Part shown: positions 5,741 through 5,982 of the stretch, piece by piece
Numbering within the stretch: the stretch's first letter is position 1
Layout: every line of letters starts with the position of its first letter
DNA from: an uncultured Clostridia bacterium
Lineage (GTDB): Bacteria > Bacillota_A > Clostridia > Christensenellales > Aristaeellaceae
DNA length: 5,982 nucleotides
Reading direction: 5' to 3'
Assembly: GCA_946613955.1 (NCBI GenBank)
Contig: CAMOGC010000101.1
Location: 1 to 5,982 of the forward strand
Notes under the pieces: model-generated
Databases searched by the model: none
Told to the model about the DNA's origin: nothing
Seen by the model: only the letters and a program-made list of their open reading frames with translations
Program-made: the position numbers and the translations under genes

Positions 5741-5902
5741 TCACTTGGTCTCGCGATGAGTCGTATGCTTCCTGCAGAAGGGGCAATACTTCATCAGCTC
5801 AATGCGATCCGGGGTGTTCTTCTTGTTCTTCATGTTATTGTAGTTGCGCTGCTTGCACTCAGTGCAGGCCAGACAAACCTTGGTACGCGCGGCGTTTGCC
5901 AT
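5741..5902 (-). CDS. rpmG: 50S ribosomal protein L33 (zinc-binding form)
   Basis: A 53-residue gene too short for many ORF filters. L33 is a small protein of the large subunit near the E site. The translation starts [21 protein letters not shown] and continues [18 protein letters not shown], ending [10 protein letters not shown]. Two CxxC pairs, C13/C16 and C40/C43, form the zinc ribbon of the cysteine-containing (C+) L33 form; C10 is an extra cysteine. [13 protein letters not shown] and the HRETK end are typical of the family. The ATG at 5902 has AGGAGG 8 nt upstream. It lies 21 nt after tuf and 39 nt before secE. Zinc-dependent paralogue switching is known for L33 in some Firmicutes, but nothing here shows Zur control. 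Confidence 0.97.
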   Translation of the reverse strand: MANAARTKVCLACTECKQRNYNNMKNKKNTPDRIELMKYCPFCRKHTTHRETK

Positions 5903-5923
5903 ATGGGACACCTCCTGACTGAA

Positions 5924-5982
5924 TTACTCGATGACCTTGGCCACAACGCCGGAACCCACCGTACGGCCGCCTTCACGAATGG
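5924..5982 (-). CDS. tuf: Elongation factor Tu, C-terminal end (cut by window edge)
   Basis: Only the last 18 codons and the TAA stop are present. They translate to IREGGRTVGSGVVAKVIE, the strongly conserved end of domain 3 of EF-Tu, the GTPase that delivers aminoacyl-tRNA to the ribosome. Nothing can be said of the rest of the protein. The gene runs into rpmG across 21 nt without a terminator, so tuf is probably cotranscribed with the rpmG-secE-nusG-rplKA genes. A tuf copy just upstream of secE is a known arrangement, as for tufB in E. coli. Confidence 0.93.
   Translation of the reverse strand, partial: IREGGRTVGSGVVAKVIE

Overview
The window is a stretch of bacterial chromosome. Every gene I can support lies on the minus strand, so the genes read from right to left. 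High G+C, strong AGGAGG-type ribosome binding sites, a zinc-ribbon L33, a Clostridium-style dUTPase and an HflX with the long clostridial N-terminal domain all point to a high-GC Firmicute of class Clostridia. A more exact placement, for example Christensenellales or Oscillospirales from a gut or rumen, would be a guess.

Region 1 (right end down to about 3423) is the translation/secretion operon tuf (last 18 codons only), rpmG, secE, nusG, rplK, rplA. Spacers are short (2 to 65 nt) and there is no terminator between the genes. It ends in a textbook intrinsic terminator directly after rplA, so rplJ-rplL-rpoB, which commonly follow rplA, are not joined to it here. The spacer before rplK contains a small two-helix RNA that matches the L1 binding site of 23S rRNA. 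The spacer before rplA holds a second, similar element. Together they suggest L1 feedback control at two points.

Region 2 (3416 down to 1) starts at a good sigma-A-type promoter (TTGAAT, 17 nt, TATACT) just behind the terminator. It reads a secreted protein of unknown function, rsmA/ksgA (16S rRNA dimethyladenosine methyltransferase, TTG start), dut (dUTPase, ATGA overlap with rsmA), manA (mannose-6-phosphate isomerase) and the first 105 codons of hflX (ribosome-splitting GTPase, GTG start, Shine-Dalgarno overlapping the manA stop). The tight junctions suggest one transcription unit, except for a 75-nt gap between dut and manA.

Most of this is conserved housekeeping DNA and I see no mobile element, CRISPR array or defence system. 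The points worth a second look are: a JAMM/RadC-like metalloprotease motif in the N-terminal domain of HflX; the paired L1 operator-like RNAs; a SecE with an acidic Ala/Glu/Thr/Pro tail of about 67 residues; and the secreted protein of unknown function that leads the rsmA operon.
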